DNA of 64,000 nucleotides from Telluria mixta (GTDB taxonomy: Bacteria > Pseudomonadota > Gammaproteobacteria > Burkholderiales > Burkholderiaceae_D), in contig NZ_CP119520.1 of assembly GCF_029223865.1 (NCBI RefSeq), forward strand, positions 1,798,001 to 1,862,000, given 5' to 3'. Both the position numbers and the translations under genes were made by a program. The notes beneath the pieces were generated by a model. It saw only the letters and a program-made list of their open reading frames with translations, was not told the origin of the DNA and did not search any database. Shown one piece after another: positions 35,786-45,386 of this stretch (position 1 is its first letter; every line of letters starts with the position of its first letter).

Positions 35786-38700
35786 ATGAACGACATCACG
35801 CCTGCCGCCAAGCTCGACCTGCCGGAGCACGCCAAGCTGTCCAACAAAGTCCGTTTCGTCACGGCCGCCTCGCTGTTCGACGGCCACGACGCCTCGATCA
35901 ACATCATGCGCCGCATCCTGCAGACGAACGGCGCCGAAGTCGTGCACCTGGGGCATAACCGCTCGGTCGACGAAGTCGTCACGGCCGCGCTGGCCGAGGA
36001 CGTGCAAGGCATCGCCATCTCCAGCTACCAGGGCGGCCACGTCGAATATTTCAAGTACATGATCGACCTGCTGCGCCAGCGCGGCGGCGCCCACATCAAG
36101 GTGTTCGGCGGGGGCGGCGGCGTCATCGTCCCGCACGAGATCGAAGAGCTGCATGCCTACGGCGTCACGCGCATCTTCTCTCCAGAAGACGGCCAGCGCA
36201 TGGGCCTCGTCGGCATGATCCGCTCGATGCTGGAAGCGTGCGACGTCGACCTGTCGAGCTATGCGCCGACCACCCTCGATCCGCTGCAGACCGGGCCGAT
36301 CGAGCAGCGCCACCGCCCGCTCGCGCAACTGATCACGGCACTGGAAAACGGCAAGGCGGACGGCAGTCTGCGCAAGCGCATCATGGACACGGCCGAAGGC
36401 CTGAAAGTGCCCGTGCTGGGCATCACGGGCACGGGCGGCGCGGGTAAATCGTCGCTGACGGATGAACTCATCCGCCGCATCCGCCTCGACCAGGGCGACC
36501 GCCTGAACATCGCGGTCATCTCCATCGACCCGTCGCGCCGCAAATCCGGCGGCGCGCTGCTGGGCGACCGCATCCGCATGAATGCGATCAACCCGTGGAA
36601 CGGGCAGGCACGCGTGTTCATGCGCTCGCTCGCGACGCGCGAAGCGGGATCGGAAATCTCGCAGGCCCTGCCGGACGTGATCGCCGCATGCAAGGTCGCG
36701 GGCTTCGACCTCGTGATCGTCGAAACGTCCGGCATCGGCCAGGGCGACGCCGCCATCGTGCCGCACGTCGACGTATCGATGTACGTGATGACGCCGGAAT
36801 TCGGCGCCGCGTCGCAGCTCGAGAAGATCGACATGCTGGACTTCGCCGACTTCATCGCCATCAACAAGTTCGACCGCAAGGGCGCCCAGGACGCGCTGCG
36901 CGACGTGGCCAAGCAGGTCCAGCGCAACAAGGAATTGTGGAGCAGGTCGCCGGACGAGATGCCCGTCTACGGCACGCAGGCGTCGCGCTTCAACGATGAC
37001 GGCGTCACCGCGCTGTATCTCGGCCTGCTGCCGGCGCTGGCGGAACTCGGCCTGAAAATCGACACGCCGAAACTGCCCAGGCCGGCCACCAGATACTCGA
37101 GCGGCAAGAACGTGATCGTGCCGCCCGCGCGCTCGCGCTACCTGGCCGAGATCGCGGACACCGTGCGCGGCTACCACCGCAACGTCGGCAAGCAGGTGAA
37201 ACTCGCGCGCGAGCGCCAGCAGCTGACGGAGACGAAGCGCATGCTCGCCGCCGCGAACCGTGAAGTCGTGTTGGACGACCTGATCACGGAACGCGAGAAC
37301 GCGATGGAAGGCGAGGCGAAGACACTGCTCGCGTCCTGGCCGCAGCTGCAGGCAACCTACGCGGGCGACGAGCACGTGGTCAAGATCCGCGACAAGGAAA
37401 TCCGCACGAACCTCACGTACACGACGCTCTCGGGCAACAAGGTGCGCAAGGTCGCCCTGCCCCGCTTCGAGGATCACGGCGAGATCCTGCGCTTCCTGAT
37501 GCTGGAAAACGTGCCGGGTGCCTTCCCGTACACGGCCGGCGTGTTCCCATTCAAACGCGAGGGCGAGGATCCGACCCGCATGTTCGCCGGCGAAGGCGAC
37601 GCGTTCCGCACGAACCGCCGCTTCAAGCTGGTCTCGCAGGGCATGGATGCAAAGCGCCTGTCGACGGCGTTCGACTCCGTCACCCTGTACGGCGCCGACC
37701 CGGCGCTGCGGCCCGACATCTATGGGAAAGTGGGCAACTCGGGCGTATCGATCGCGACGCTGGACGACATGAAGGTGCTGTACGACGGTTTCGACCTGTG
37801 CAGCCCGAACACCTCGGTCTCGATGACGATCAACGGCCCCGCCCCGACCATCCTCGCGATGTTCATGAATACCGCGATCGACCAGCAGATGGACCGGTTC
37901 GAGCGCGACAACGGCCGCAAGCCGAACGCCGACGAAACGCAAAAGATCCGCGCGTGGGTACTGGCCAACGTGCGCGGCACGGTGCAGGCCGACATCCTGA
38001 AGGAAGACCAGGGCCAGAACACCTGCATCTTCTCGACGGAATTCTCGCTGAAGGTCATGGGCGACATCCAGGAATACTTCGTCCAGAACCAGGTGCGCAA
38101 TTTTTACTCGGTGTCGATCTCGGGCTACCACATCGCCGAAGCGGGCGCGAACCCGATCTCGCAGCTGGCCTTCACCCTGTCGAACGGCTTTACGTTTGTC
38201 GAAGCCTACCTCGCGCGCGGCATGCACATCGACGACTTCGCGCCGAACCTGTCGTTCTTCTTCTCGAACGGGATGGATCCGGAATACACGGTGCTGGGCC
38301 GCGTGGCGCGCCGCATCTGGGCCGTCGCGATGCGCGACAAGTACGGCGCGAACGACCGCTCGCAGAAGCTGAAGTACCACATCCAGACGTCGGGCCGCTC
38401 GCTGCACGCGCAGGAGATCGACTTCAACGACATCCGCACCACCCTGCAGGCGCTGATCGCGATCTACGACAACTGCAACTCGCTGCACACGAACGCGTAC
38501 GACGAGGCGATCACGACGCCGACCGACGAATCCGTCCGCCGCGCGCTCGCAATCCAGCTGATCATCAACCGCGAATGGGGCCTGGCCAAGAACGAGAATC
38601 CGAACCAGGGCTCGTTCATCCTCGAGGAGCTGACGGACCTCGTCGAGGAAGCCGTGCTGCAGGAATTCGAGCGCATCGCCGAGCGCGGCGGCGTGCTCGG

Positions 38701-39073
38701 TGCGATGGAAACGGGCTACCAGCGCGGCAAGATTCAGGAAGAGTCGATGCTGTACGAGCACCGCAAGCACGACGGCAGCCTGCCGATCATCGGCGTGAAC
38801 ACCTTCCGCAATCCGAAGGCCGCGGAGGCCCCGGCGACGATCGAACTGGCCCGTTCCACCGACGACGAGAAGCAGTCGCAGCTCACGCGCCTGGAAGACT
38901 TCCATCGCCGCCATGCGGACGAGGCACCGGCCGCGCTGGCCGCGCTGCAGCAGGCCGCCATCGACAACGAGAACGTGTTTGCCCGCCTGATGGACGCCGT
39001 ACGCGTCTGCTCCCTGGGCCAGATCACGACGGCGTTGTTCGAGGTGGGCGGACAGTATCGCCGCAATATGTAG
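35786..39073 (+). CDS. icmF: Fused isobutyryl-CoA mutase / G-protein chaperone IcmF
   Basis: 1095 residues. The N-terminal cobalamin-binding domain (about 20-150) has the [13 protein letters not shown] base-off B12 motif and a [11 protein letters not shown] loop. A MeaI-like GTPase follows (about 205-480) with P-loop GTGGAGKSS (215-223). The C-terminal part (about 520-1090) is the substrate-binding TIM barrel of acyl-CoA mutases. Interconverts isobutyryl-CoA and butyryl-CoA (some members also take isovaleryl-CoA) with adenosylcobalamin. Normal full length. Confidence 0.95.
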   Translation: MNDITPAAKLDLPEHAKLSNKVRFVTAASLFDGHDASINIMRRILQTNGAEVVHLGHNRSVDEVVTAALAEDVQGIAISSYQGGHVEYFKYMIDLLRQRGGAHIKVFGGGGGVIVPHEIEELHAYGVTRIFSPEDGQRMGLVGMIRSMLEACDVDLSSYAPTTLDPLQTGPIEQRHRPLAQLITALENGKADGSLRKRIMDTAEGLKVPVLGITGTGGAGKSSLTDELIRRIRLDQGDRLNIAVISIDPSRRKSGGALLGDRIRMNAINPWNGQARVFMRSLATREAGSEISQALPDVIAACKVAGFDLVIVETSGIGQGDAAIVPHVDVSMYVMTPEFGAASQLEKIDMLDFADFIAINKFDRKGAQDALRDVAKQVQRNKELWSRSPDEMPVYGTQASRFNDDGVTALYLGLLPALAELGLKIDTPKLPRPATRYSSGKNVIVPPARSRYLAEIADTVRGYHRNVGKQVKLARERQQLTETKRMLAAANREVVLDDLITERENAMEGEAKTLLASWPQLQATYAGDEHVVKIRDKEIRTNLTYTTLSGNKVRKVALPRFEDHGEILRFLMLENVPGAFPYTAGVFPFKREGEDPTRMFAGEGDAFRTNRRFKLVSQGMDAKRLSTAFDSVTLYGADPALRPDIYGKVGNSGVSIATLDDMKVLYDGFDLCSPNTSVSMTINGPAPTILAMFMNTAIDQQMDRFERDNGRKPNADETQKIRAWVLANVRGTVQADILKEDQGQNTCIFSTEFSLKVMGDIQEYFVQNQVRNFYSVSISGYHIAEAGANPISQLAFTLSNGFTFVEAYLARGMHIDDFAPNLSFFFSNGMDPEYTVLGRVARRIWAVAMRDKYGANDRSQKLKYHIQTSGRSLHAQEIDFNDIRTTLQALIAIYDNCNSLHTNAYDEAITTPTDESVRRALAIQLIINREWGLAKNENPNQGSFILEELTDLVEEAVLQEFERIAERGGVLGAMETGYQRGKIQEESMLYEHRKHDGSLPIIGVNTFRNPKAAEAPATIELARSTDDEKQSQLTRLEDFHRRHADEAPAALAALQQAAIDNENVFARLMDAVRVCSLGQITTALFEVGGQYRRNM

Positions 39074-39085
39074 TCCTGTCCTAGA

Positions 39086-39114
39086 ATGGCTCCGGGGACC
39101 ATCACCGGAGCCAT
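39086..39114 (+). promoter_or_regulatory. Hairpin sequestering the ribosome site of the 105-residue gene
   Basis: Perfect 10-base arms ATGGCTCCGG (39086-39095) and CCGGAGCCAT (39105-39114) with a 9-base loop. The right arm contains GGAG, the likely ribosome site of the ATG at 39117. The hairpin starts 12 bases after the icmF stop. No T-run follows, so it is not a typical terminator. Confidence 0.6.
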
Positions 39115-39116
39115 GC

Positions 39117-39434
39117 ATGCCCATCCAGCCGCAACAACTCGCTGCCCTCATGCGCGAAGTCGAACAGGAAGACCCGATCGACTTCGCAGACCTGCCCTTT
39201 CCCGAGGACGACCTGCGCGAGCTCGTCGCCAGCCATTTGTGCGAGATGGCCGCCTCGATGGAAAACTTCAGTACCGAAGACCGCTTGATGACCTTGCTGG
39301 CCGTCTCGGCCAAACTCGTGCTCGAAAACCTTGTATTGCACGTTCAATTGTTACGTCGCCATGGCTTGCCCGTCGGCGACAACGTCGAGGCCCTGTTGAG
39401 CCGCCTGCGCAAAGGTGAAAACGGCCCGGAATAG
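39117..39434 (+). CDS. Hypothetical 105-residue cytoplasmic protein
   Basis: Not recognised. Acidic, helical, with no signal peptide or transmembrane segment. Features: an N-terminal MPIQPQQLAALMREVEQEDP helix, then an acidic loop DFADLPFPEDDLRELVASH, then an amphipathic helix (STEDRLMTLLAVSAKLVLEN) and a basic C-terminus. It lies 43 bases after icmF with its ribosome site buried in a hairpin, which suggests coupling to icmF or conditional translation. Start ATG 39117 preferred over ATG 39113 because of frame and spacing. Confidence 0.7.
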   Translation: MPIQPQQLAALMREVEQEDPIDFADLPFPEDDLRELVASHLCEMAASMENFSTEDRLMTLLAVSAKLVLENLVLHVQLLRRHGLPVGDNVEALLSRLRKGENGPE

Positions 39435-39451
39435 TAATATGGCCGTCATAT

Positions 39452-39478
39452 TGTCGAGATTTGACGTCAAATGTGACA
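39452..39478. promoter_or_regulatory. Palindrome in the prsT promoter region
   Basis: ATTTGACGTCAAAT (39459-39472) is a perfect 14-base palindrome, with TGTC (39452-39455) and GACA (39475-39478) extending the symmetry imperfectly. It lies about 140 bases upstream of prsT, where a dimeric regulator could bind. The rest of the 181-base gap shows no clear -35/-10 pair. Confidence 0.45.
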
Positions 39479-39615
39479 GAGTTCCACCACTTTGATGGGG
39501 GATTTGCAACACGGCGGCAAACTTGTGCGGCTTTGTTAGTATTCCTTCAGGTATTATTGTTGAAGAGGAATCCGCACAACAATGCGGTTACGATAGATAT
39601 CTCGAGGAATGCCAG

Positions 39616-42396
39616 ATGCCGCGTCACCCCAACAAGCTCAAACTTACTGCTGCCATCCTGTCCGGTGCGTTCATGGTAGCCGGGCTGTCCGCCTGCGGCC
39701 GCTCCACGCAGTCGACCGAGCAGCTGCTGGGCGAAGCCAAGCAGTATCAGCAGAAAGGTGACCTGAAGTCAGCAATGATTCAGCTCAAGAATGCGGTCGA
39801 AAAGAGCCCGGAAAACGCCGAGGCACGCATGGAGCTGGGCAACCTCGAACTCGACATGGGCGATTTCCCCTCGGCCGAGAAGGAATTCCGCAAGGCCCGC
39901 TCGAGCGGGATCGCCGCCGACCGCGTGCTGCCCCAGTTGGCCAAGGCGATGTCGCAGCAAGGCAAGTTCAAGGAAATCCTCGACGAAGTCACGCCGGAAG
40001 TGGCCGCCAAATCGGCGTCGTTGCAGACGCTGCGCGGCGACGCCTTGCTGGCCACCGGCAAGCTCGACGAGGCCAAGCAGGCGTTCGAGCAAGCCCTGGC
40101 GCTGAACGCCAATGCGGGTGACGCCCTGCTCGGCCTGGCGCGCTACGCGGTCGCCAAGCAGGACAAGGACGCGGCCGAGCGTTACATCGACGAAGCCGTG
40201 GCCAAGGATCCCAAGAATGCGGATGTCTTCATGGCGCGCGGCTCGCTGATGCGCACGCAGGGCAAGGCCGACGAGGCGATCGCCGCCTTCGACCAGGCGC
40301 TGGCACTGAATCCGCGCCATCGCACGGCACATATCGAGAAGGCGTACGTCCACATCACCCGCGGCAAGTTCGCGGACGCAAAAGCCGAAATCGATGCGGC
40401 CGAGAAGAATGCGCCGGGCAATCTGCTCGTGACATATACCCGCGCGCTGTACGAATTCTCGCAAGGTAAGTACTCGGCGGCCCAGGACGCCCTGGGGCGC
40501 GTCCTGAAAGTCGCACCGGACCACATGCCCAGCGTGCTGCTGGCCGGCGCGTCGGAACTGAACCTCGGCGCCTTGCAGCAAGCCGACCAGCATCTGCGCA
40601 AATACCTCGAATTCAATCCGAACGACGTGTACGCCCGCAAGCTGCTGGCCCAGGTCCAGCTCAAGAGCGCACAACCGAACGATGCCGCCGTCACGCTCGC
40701 GCCGGCACTGAAGAGTGCGGCGGACGATCCGCAGGTGCTCGCCCTGGCCGGCGAAACCTATATGCAGGTGCATGACTTCAACAAAGCCAGCGCCTACCTG
40801 GAAAAAGCCGCGACCTTGGCACCGAAAGCCGCTGGTCTGCGTACGTCGCTCGGCCTGTCCAAGCTGGCCCAGGGCGACCAGGCGCGCGGCCTGTCCGAAC
40901 TGCAAAAGGCCACGGAGCTCGACCCGAAATCGGCGCAGGCCACGATGGCGCTGGTCCAGACGGAGATCAACCTCAAGCATTACGACAAGGCGTTGGCCGC
41001 CATCGACGCCCTCGAAAAGCAGCAGCCCGACAATCCGCAGGTGCTGACCCTGCGGGGCGCCGTCAACATGGTCAAGGGCGACGTGCCCGCCGCCCGCGCC
41101 GCGCTGGACAAGGCCGTTGCCCTGCAACCGACCTTCATCCCGGCCGTCCAGAACCTGGCACGCCTGGACCTCGTCGAGAAAAAACCCGACGTCGCCAAGC
41201 AGCGCTACGAAAAAGTCCTGCAGAAGGAACCGAACAACGTCGACGCGATGCGCGCCCTGGGCGAACTGGCGATGATGCAGAAGCATCCCGAGGAAGCGAC
41301 GACGTGGTTCGAGAAGGCCAGCAACGCGAAGCCGGAGGCCGTCGGGCCGGCGCTCAACCTCGGCCGGCACTACCTGAGTACGGGACAGGCGCAGAAAGCG
41401 CTGACGCTGGCACGCAAGGTCCAGACCGCCAACCCGACCAATCCCGAACTGGTGGAACTGCTGGGCCAGGCCCAGATCGCCAACAAGGACACGTCCGGCG
41501 CGCTGGAAACCTACAGCAAGCTGGTCAACCTGGCTCCGAAATCGGCTGCGCCGCACCTGCGCCTGGCCGGTGTGCACATGCTGATGCAGAACAATAACGC
41601 CGCAGCCGAGGATCTGAAGCGCGCCGTCGACCTGCAACCCGACCTGGTCGCTGCCCGCCTCGCTCAGGTCGAGCTGGCCGTGCGCATGGGCCGTGGGGAC
41701 GAGGCGCTGGCCATGGCGCGCCAGATCCAAAAGATCAACGACAAGTCGCCCGTCGGCTACGCGACCGAAGGCGATGTGCTGATGTCGCAAAGGAAGCCGG
41801 CGCAGGCGCTGCCCGCCTACGACAAGGCGTTCGCGATCGCCAAGGCACCGGAAATCCTCATGAAATCCCTGCAGGCCATGACGCTGACCGGCAAGGGCAA
41901 GGAAGCGCAGGCACGCGCGGCCCAGTTCCTGAAGGACAACCCGAACGACGTCCTGATCGGCATGTACGCCGCCGAGAACAACCTGGCGGCCAAGGATTAC
42001 AAGGCCGCGATCGCACGCCTGGAAGACATCGTCAAGCGCACGCCGAACAATGCTGCCGCACTGAACAACCTGGCGTATGCTTATCAGCAAGTGAAAGATC
42101 CGCGCGCACTTGCAACTGCCGAGCAGGCATATAAACTTGCTGAGAACAACGCCGGCGTCATGGACACGCTGGGCTGGCTTCTGGTGGAACAAGGCAATAC
42201 GGGCCGCGGCGTGCCGCTGCTGCAGAAAGCCAGCAGCCTGGCGCCGAAGTCGTCCGAAGTGCGCTACCACCTGGCGGTAGGTCTGAGCAAATCGGGCGAC
42301 AAGGCAGGCGCGCGCAAGGAGCTCGACAAGCTTCTGGCGGACGATAGATCGTTCGACCAGGCCGACGAAGCGCGCGCATTGCTAAAGGCTTTGTAA
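39616..42396 (+). CDS. prsT: PEP-CTERM system TPR-repeat lipoprotein PrsT
   Basis: 926 residues. Lipoprotein signal with lipobox GLSAC (Cys27). The whole mature chain is TPR-like repeats (more than 20 helix pairs) with recurring A-x-Y-x-x-A-L and P-x-N-P patterns, as in PrsT (TIGR02917). PrsT is found with the PrsK/PrsR two-component system and exosortase XrtA and is thought to act at the envelope in exopolysaccharide and PEP-CTERM export. Start 39616 is chosen because GAGGAA precedes it and the signal peptide starts there; a longer in-frame extension has no signal. It is separated from the main XrtA locus by about 14 kb. Confidence 0.93.
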   Translation: MPRHPNKLKLTAAILSGAFMVAGLSACGRSTQSTEQLLGEAKQYQQKGDLKSAMIQLKNAVEKSPENAEARMELGNLELDMGDFPSAEKEFRKARSSGIAADRVLPQLAKAMSQQGKFKEILDEVTPEVAAKSASLQTLRGDALLATGKLDEAKQAFEQALALNANAGDALLGLARYAVAKQDKDAAERYIDEAVAKDPKNADVFMARGSLMRTQGKADEAIAAFDQALALNPRHRTAHIEKAYVHITRGKFADAKAEIDAAEKNAPGNLLVTYTRALYEFSQGKYSAAQDALGRVLKVAPDHMPSVLLAGASELNLGALQQADQHLRKYLEFNPNDVYARKLLAQVQLKSAQPNDAAVTLAPALKSAADDPQVLALAGETYMQVHDFNKASAYLEKAATLAPKAAGLRTSLGLSKLAQGDQARGLSELQKATELDPKSAQATMALVQTEINLKHYDKALAAIDALEKQQPDNPQVLTLRGAVNMVKGDVPAARAALDKAVALQPTFIPAVQNLARLDLVEKKPDVAKQRYEKVLQKEPNNVDAMRALGELAMMQKHPEEATTWFEKASNAKPEAVGPALNLGRHYLSTGQAQKALTLARKVQTANPTNPELVELLGQAQIANKDTSGALETYSKLVNLAPKSAAPHLRLAGVHMLMQNNNAAAEDLKRAVDLQPDLVAARLAQVELAVRMGRGDEALAMARQIQKINDKSPVGYATEGDVLMSQRKPAQALPAYDKAFAIAKAPEILMKSLQAMTLTGKGKEAQARAAQFLKDNPNDVLIGMYAAENNLAAKDYKAAIARLEDIVKRTPNNAAALNNLAYAYQQVKDPRALATAEQAYKLAENNAGVMDTLGWLLVEQGNTGRGVPLLQKASSLAPKSSEVRYHLAVGLSKSGDKAGARKELDKLLADDRSFDQADEARALLKAL

Positions 42397-42468
42397 GAAG
42401 CTAATATACCTTAATAAATAAATAATAATCCACGCCCGGCACTGCCAGGGCGCGGGCACCAGAACTTC

Positions 42469-42492
42469 CGTTCGCAGTACGCGAACGTTTTT
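42469..42492 (+). terminator. Terminator-like hairpin between prsT and the FeeM-like gene
   Basis: CGTTCGC (42469-42475) and GCGAACG (42481-42487) with loop AGTAC, followed by TTTTT (42488-42492). It ends prsT transcription. It lies only about 10 bases before the FeeM-like gene's ribosome site, so a promoter for that gene must lie upstream or its message must read through. Confidence 0.75.
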
Positions 42493-42513
42493 AAACAATT
42501 GGGGAATCCTGCG

Positions 42514-43290
42514 ATGACGACTTTCGACGATTTCAAGGATCCAGAGGGTGGTTCGGCCGCATCCCTATCGGACGCTCATGATTTTGGTGATCGCGATAAT
42601 ATGACGCCCTCGCAATATGAGGATGTTATCGTGAACCACGATTCGTATGGAATCCGGCTTACCGATACTGCGGACGGGCGAAATTCGGCAAGTATGCTGA
42701 TCAACAAGATGTATGCCTGGCGCGGTTATTCCGGCACGCATCAATTCAGCGACGACCCGAATCGCATTACCCTCACCGCCACCGACAAGGGTGACGTGGT
42801 CGGTACGCTCACGATCGGTATCGATTCGCCGATCGGCCTGATGGCCGACCAGATCTTCAAGGAGGAGCTGGACGCGCACCGCAACAAGGGTGCGCGCCTG
42901 TGCGAGTTCACGAAGCTGGCGTTCGACCCGTCAGTCCGCTCGAAAACGTCACTGGCCAACCTGTTTCACCTGGCCGTGATCTATGCCCGCGACATCCACC
43001 AATGCACGGATATCGTCATCGAGGTAAATCCGCGCCACCGCCGTTTCTACGAACGCATGCTCGGTTTCCAGCAAGAGGGCGAGCTGAAAATCAATCCGCG
43101 CGTCGAGGCACCGGCCTACCTGCTGCGGGTGAATCTGGAATTCGTGACGGAACAGATCCAGAAATACGGCGGCACATTCAGCGCCGATAACAACGTGTCC
43201 GAACGGTCGTTTTACCCCTATTTCTTCTCGCCGCGTGAAGAACGAGGCATCATCAACCGCCTCCTGCGCATGGATGAACAACACGCATAA
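42514..43290 (+). CDS. FeeM-like N-acyl amino acid synthase / exosortase-associated acyltransferase
   Basis: 258 residues. GNAT-fold acyltransferase of the FeeM / LuxI-like type, resembling exosortase-associated acyltransferases (TIGR03694) and long-chain N-acyl amino acid synthases. Visible conserved parts: YGIRLTD, GDVVGTLTIGIDSPIGLMAD, CEFTKLAFDP (the pattern where FeeM binds the acyl-carrier donor), VIEVNPRHRRFYERMLGF. Likely makes an N-acyl amino acid from acyl-ACP; the amino acid is unknown. ATG 42514 preceded by GGGGAA. First gene of a FeeM / E1-like / nitroreductase / GT1 group on one strand. Confidence 0.8.
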   Translation: MTTFDDFKDPEGGSAASLSDAHDFGDRDNMTPSQYEDVIVNHDSYGIRLTDTADGRNSASMLINKMYAWRGYSGTHQFSDDPNRITLTATDKGDVVGTLTIGIDSPIGLMADQIFKEELDAHRNKGARLCEFTKLAFDPSVRSKTSLANLFHLAVIYARDIHQCTDIVIEVNPRHRRFYERMLGFQQEGELKINPRVEAPAYLLRVNLEFVTEQIQKYGGTFSADNNVSERSFYPYFFSPREERGIINRLLRMDEQHA

Positions 43291-43327
43291 AATGCGCTGT
43301 GCGTAGCAGATATCGGTACTTTCGGCC

Positions 43328-43343
43328 GTTTTATCGATAAAAC
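43328..43343. promoter_or_regulatory. Perfect 16-base palindrome upstream of the E1-like gene
   Basis: GTTTTATCGATAAAAC reads the same on both strands and lies 16 bases before the E1-like start codon. AT-rich with a central ATCGAT. It may be a regulator site or a short hairpin with the following T-run. Confidence 0.45.
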
Positions 43344-43358
43344 CGTTTTTCCTCATCA

Positions 43359-44246
43359 ATGACAAATCCGTTCCGCTATGAACAGGCGTTTTCGCGCAAT
43401 ATCGGCTGGGTAACGCCTGCAGAACAGCAGGCCCTGCGCGGCAAGCGTGTCGCCATTGCCGGCGGCGGCGGGGTCGGCGGCGTGCACCTGCTGACCCTGG
43501 CACGCCTGGGCGTGACGAAGTTTCATATCGCCGACTTCGACACCTTCGACATCGTCAACTTCAACCGCCAGGTCGGCGCCATGATGTCGACGGTCGGCCA
43601 GCCCAAGGCCGAAGTCCTGGCCCGCATGGCCAAGGACATCAATCCCGAAATCGACGTCAAGATCTTTCCTGACGGTGTCAACCAGGGCAATCTCGACCAA
43701 TTCCTGGACGGCGTCGACCTCTACGTCGACGCGCTCGACTTCTTTGCTTTCGACGCCCGCCAGCAGACGTTCGCCGCGTGCGCCCGCCTCGGGATCCCGG
43801 CCACGACGGCCGCGCCGCTGGGCATGGGCGCCGCCCTGCTGAATTTCCTCCCGGGGCAGATGACGTTCGAAGAGTATTTCCAGTGGGGCGACCTGCCCGA
43901 ACTGGACAAGGCCATCCGCTTCGTCGTCGGCCTGGCACCGGCCGGCCTGCACCGCCCTTACCTCGTCGTGCCGGACGCGGTCAATTTCGCCGAGCGCCGC
44001 GGTCCGTCGACCTTCATGGCCTGCCAGCTGTGCGCCGGCATCGTCGCTACCGAGGCGCTGAAGATCCTGCTGGGACGCGGCAAGGTCCTGGCCGCGCCGC
44101 ACGGCGTGCAATTCGACGCCTATCGCAACAAGCTGGCCCACACTTGGCGTCCGGGCGGCAACGGCAACCCGTTCCACCGCCTGATGATCTCGATCGCCAA
44201 GCGCCAGATGACGCGCCAGCTCGCCGGGAAAGCGGTACAGGCATGA
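43359..44246 (+). CDS. ThiF/MoeB-family E1-like adenylyltransferase
   Basis: 295 residues. Rossmann-type adenylating enzyme: nucleotide loop GGGGVGG (35-41), DFDTFDIVNFNRQ (Asp59, Asn69, Arg70, Gln71) for ATP, then DALDFFAFDARQQ in the crossover region. The usual zinc-binding CxxC pairs and a clear catalytic Cys of MoeB/ThiF are absent, so it may adenylate a carboxyl group without forming a thioester. It overlaps the nitroreductase-like gene by four bases. E1-like and nitroreductase-like proteins are paired in several peptide-modification pathways; the substrate here is unknown. Confidence 0.82.
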   Translation: MTNPFRYEQAFSRNIGWVTPAEQQALRGKRVAIAGGGGVGGVHLLTLARLGVTKFHIADFDTFDIVNFNRQVGAMMSTVGQPKAEVLARMAKDINPEIDVKIFPDGVNQGNLDQFLDGVDLYVDALDFFAFDARQQTFAACARLGIPATTAAPLGMGAALLNFLPGQMTFEEYFQWGDLPELDKAIRFVVGLAPAGLHRPYLVVPDAVNFAERRGPSTFMACQLCAGIVATEALKILLGRGKVLAAPHGVQFDAYRNKLAHTWRPGGNGNPFHRLMISIAKRQMTRQLAGKAVQA

Positions 44247-45307
44247 ATCTCCCGCAGACCCTCCACGACATCCTCGACCTGGCGCGCTGGGCGCCGAGCG
44301 GCGACAACACCCAGGTGTGGCGATTCGAAGTGCTCGGCCCCGACCATGTCGCCGTGCACTTCCACGATACCCGCGAAGATACGGTGTACGACTTCCGCGG
44401 CCGCCCGAGCCAGATCTCGCACGGCACCTTGCTGGAGACGATGGCGATCGCCGCCACCGCCCACGGCCTGCGCACCGAGATCACCCGGCGCCCGGACGAC
44501 CAGGATCACCTCCCCGTATTCGACGTACGCTTCGTACCCGACCCGGCCGTGAAGCCGAGTCCGCTGCTGGGCGCCATCACGACCCGCAGCGTGCAGCGCC
44601 GCGCGATGAGCACGCGCGCCCTGACGCCCGAGGAAAAACGTGTCCTCGAGGAGAGCGTCGGCGCCGGCTACGAAGTGCGCTGGATCGAAGGTTTCGGCGG
44701 CAAAATGGCCGCGGCGCGCCTGATGTTTTCGAACGCCAAGCTGCGCCTGACGATGCCGGAAGCCTATGAGGTACACCGACGCATCATCCACTGGAACGCG
44801 CGCCACAGCCCCGATCGCGTGCCCGACCAGGCCCTGGGCGTCGATGCCGCCACCTTGCGCCTGATGAAATGGGCGATGGTCAGCTGGGGTCGCCTGTCGA
44901 CGATGAACCGCCTGATGGGCACCTGGGCACCGCGCCTGCAGATGGACCTCGTGCCGGGCCTGCGCTGCGCTGCCCACTTTGTCATCATGGCCAGACACGC
45001 GCCGGAAACGGTCGAGGACCACGTCGCCGCCGGCCGCGCCGTGCAGCGTTTCTGGCTCACGCTGACCCACCTGGGCCTGGCGATGCAGCCCGAGATGACG
45101 CCCCTGATCTTTTCCGCCTACGTGCAGCACGGCGAGTCGTTCTCGACCGTCGAGAAATTGCATGGTTCGGCGCGGCAATTGCAGCAACGCCTGCACAAGC
45201 TGATCGGCACCGGCAACGGCCATCCGGTCTTCATGGGCCGGCTCGGCGCCGGTCCGGCGCCCCAGGCCCGTTCGTTGCGCAAGCCACTTGCAGAACTGAT
45301 GAAGTAA
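44243..45307 (+). CDS. Nitroreductase-family flavoprotein
   Basis: 354 residues. FMN-binding nitroreductase fold: the N-terminal LARWAPSGDNTQVWRFEV motif typical of the family, ITTRSVQRRAMSTRALTPEE, and the C-terminal LTLTHLGLAMQPEMTPLIF segment resembling the conserved flavin contact. Longer than simple nitroreductases (about 200 residues) owing to an insert of about 100 residues before the last third. ATG 44243 overlaps the E1-like stop (ATGA). It may reduce or oxidise a product of the FeeM/E1 pair. Confidence 0.82.
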   Translation: MNLPQTLHDILDLARWAPSGDNTQVWRFEVLGPDHVAVHFHDTREDTVYDFRGRPSQISHGTLLETMAIAATAHGLRTEITRRPDDQDHLPVFDVRFVPDPAVKPSPLLGAITTRSVQRRAMSTRALTPEEKRVLEESVGAGYEVRWIEGFGGKMAAARLMFSNAKLRLTMPEAYEVHRRIIHWNARHSPDRVPDQALGVDAATLRLMKWAMVSWGRLSTMNRLMGTWAPRLQMDLVPGLRCAAHFVIMARHAPETVEDHVAAGRAVQRFWLTLTHLGLAMQPEMTPLIFSAYVQHGESFSTVEKLHGSARQLQQRLHKLIGTGNGHPVFMGRLGAGPAPQARSLRKPLAELMK

Positions 45308-45310
45308 ACC

Positions 45311-45335
45311 GACGGCGCGGCGTGTCCGCGCCGTC
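45311..45335. repeat. GC-rich hairpin after the nitroreductase-like gene
   Basis: GACGGCGCGG (45311-45320) and CCGCGCCGTC (45326-45335) form a perfect 10-base stem with loop CGTGT, starting 4 bases after the stop codon. No T-run follows, so it may stabilise or pause the message rather than terminate it. Confidence 0.5.
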
Positions 45336-45386
45336 GGCGCCGCCCGCCTGGCACGTTCCCGCAACCCTCTTTCGATCGATACCCCT

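Noticed and set aside
35723..39313. 1196-codon open frame on the minus strand opposite icmF
   Set aside because: Same cause; no recognisable motifs, and icmF on the other strand is complete with all domains.
39769..42270. 833-codon minus-strand frame opposite prsT
   Set aside because: Mirror of TPR repeats; prsT has a lipobox and family features.
42448..42466. Sigma-54-like GG-N10-GC before the FeeM-like gene
   Set aside because: Only the two dinucleotides match; the rest of both boxes is off and no activator element lies upstream.
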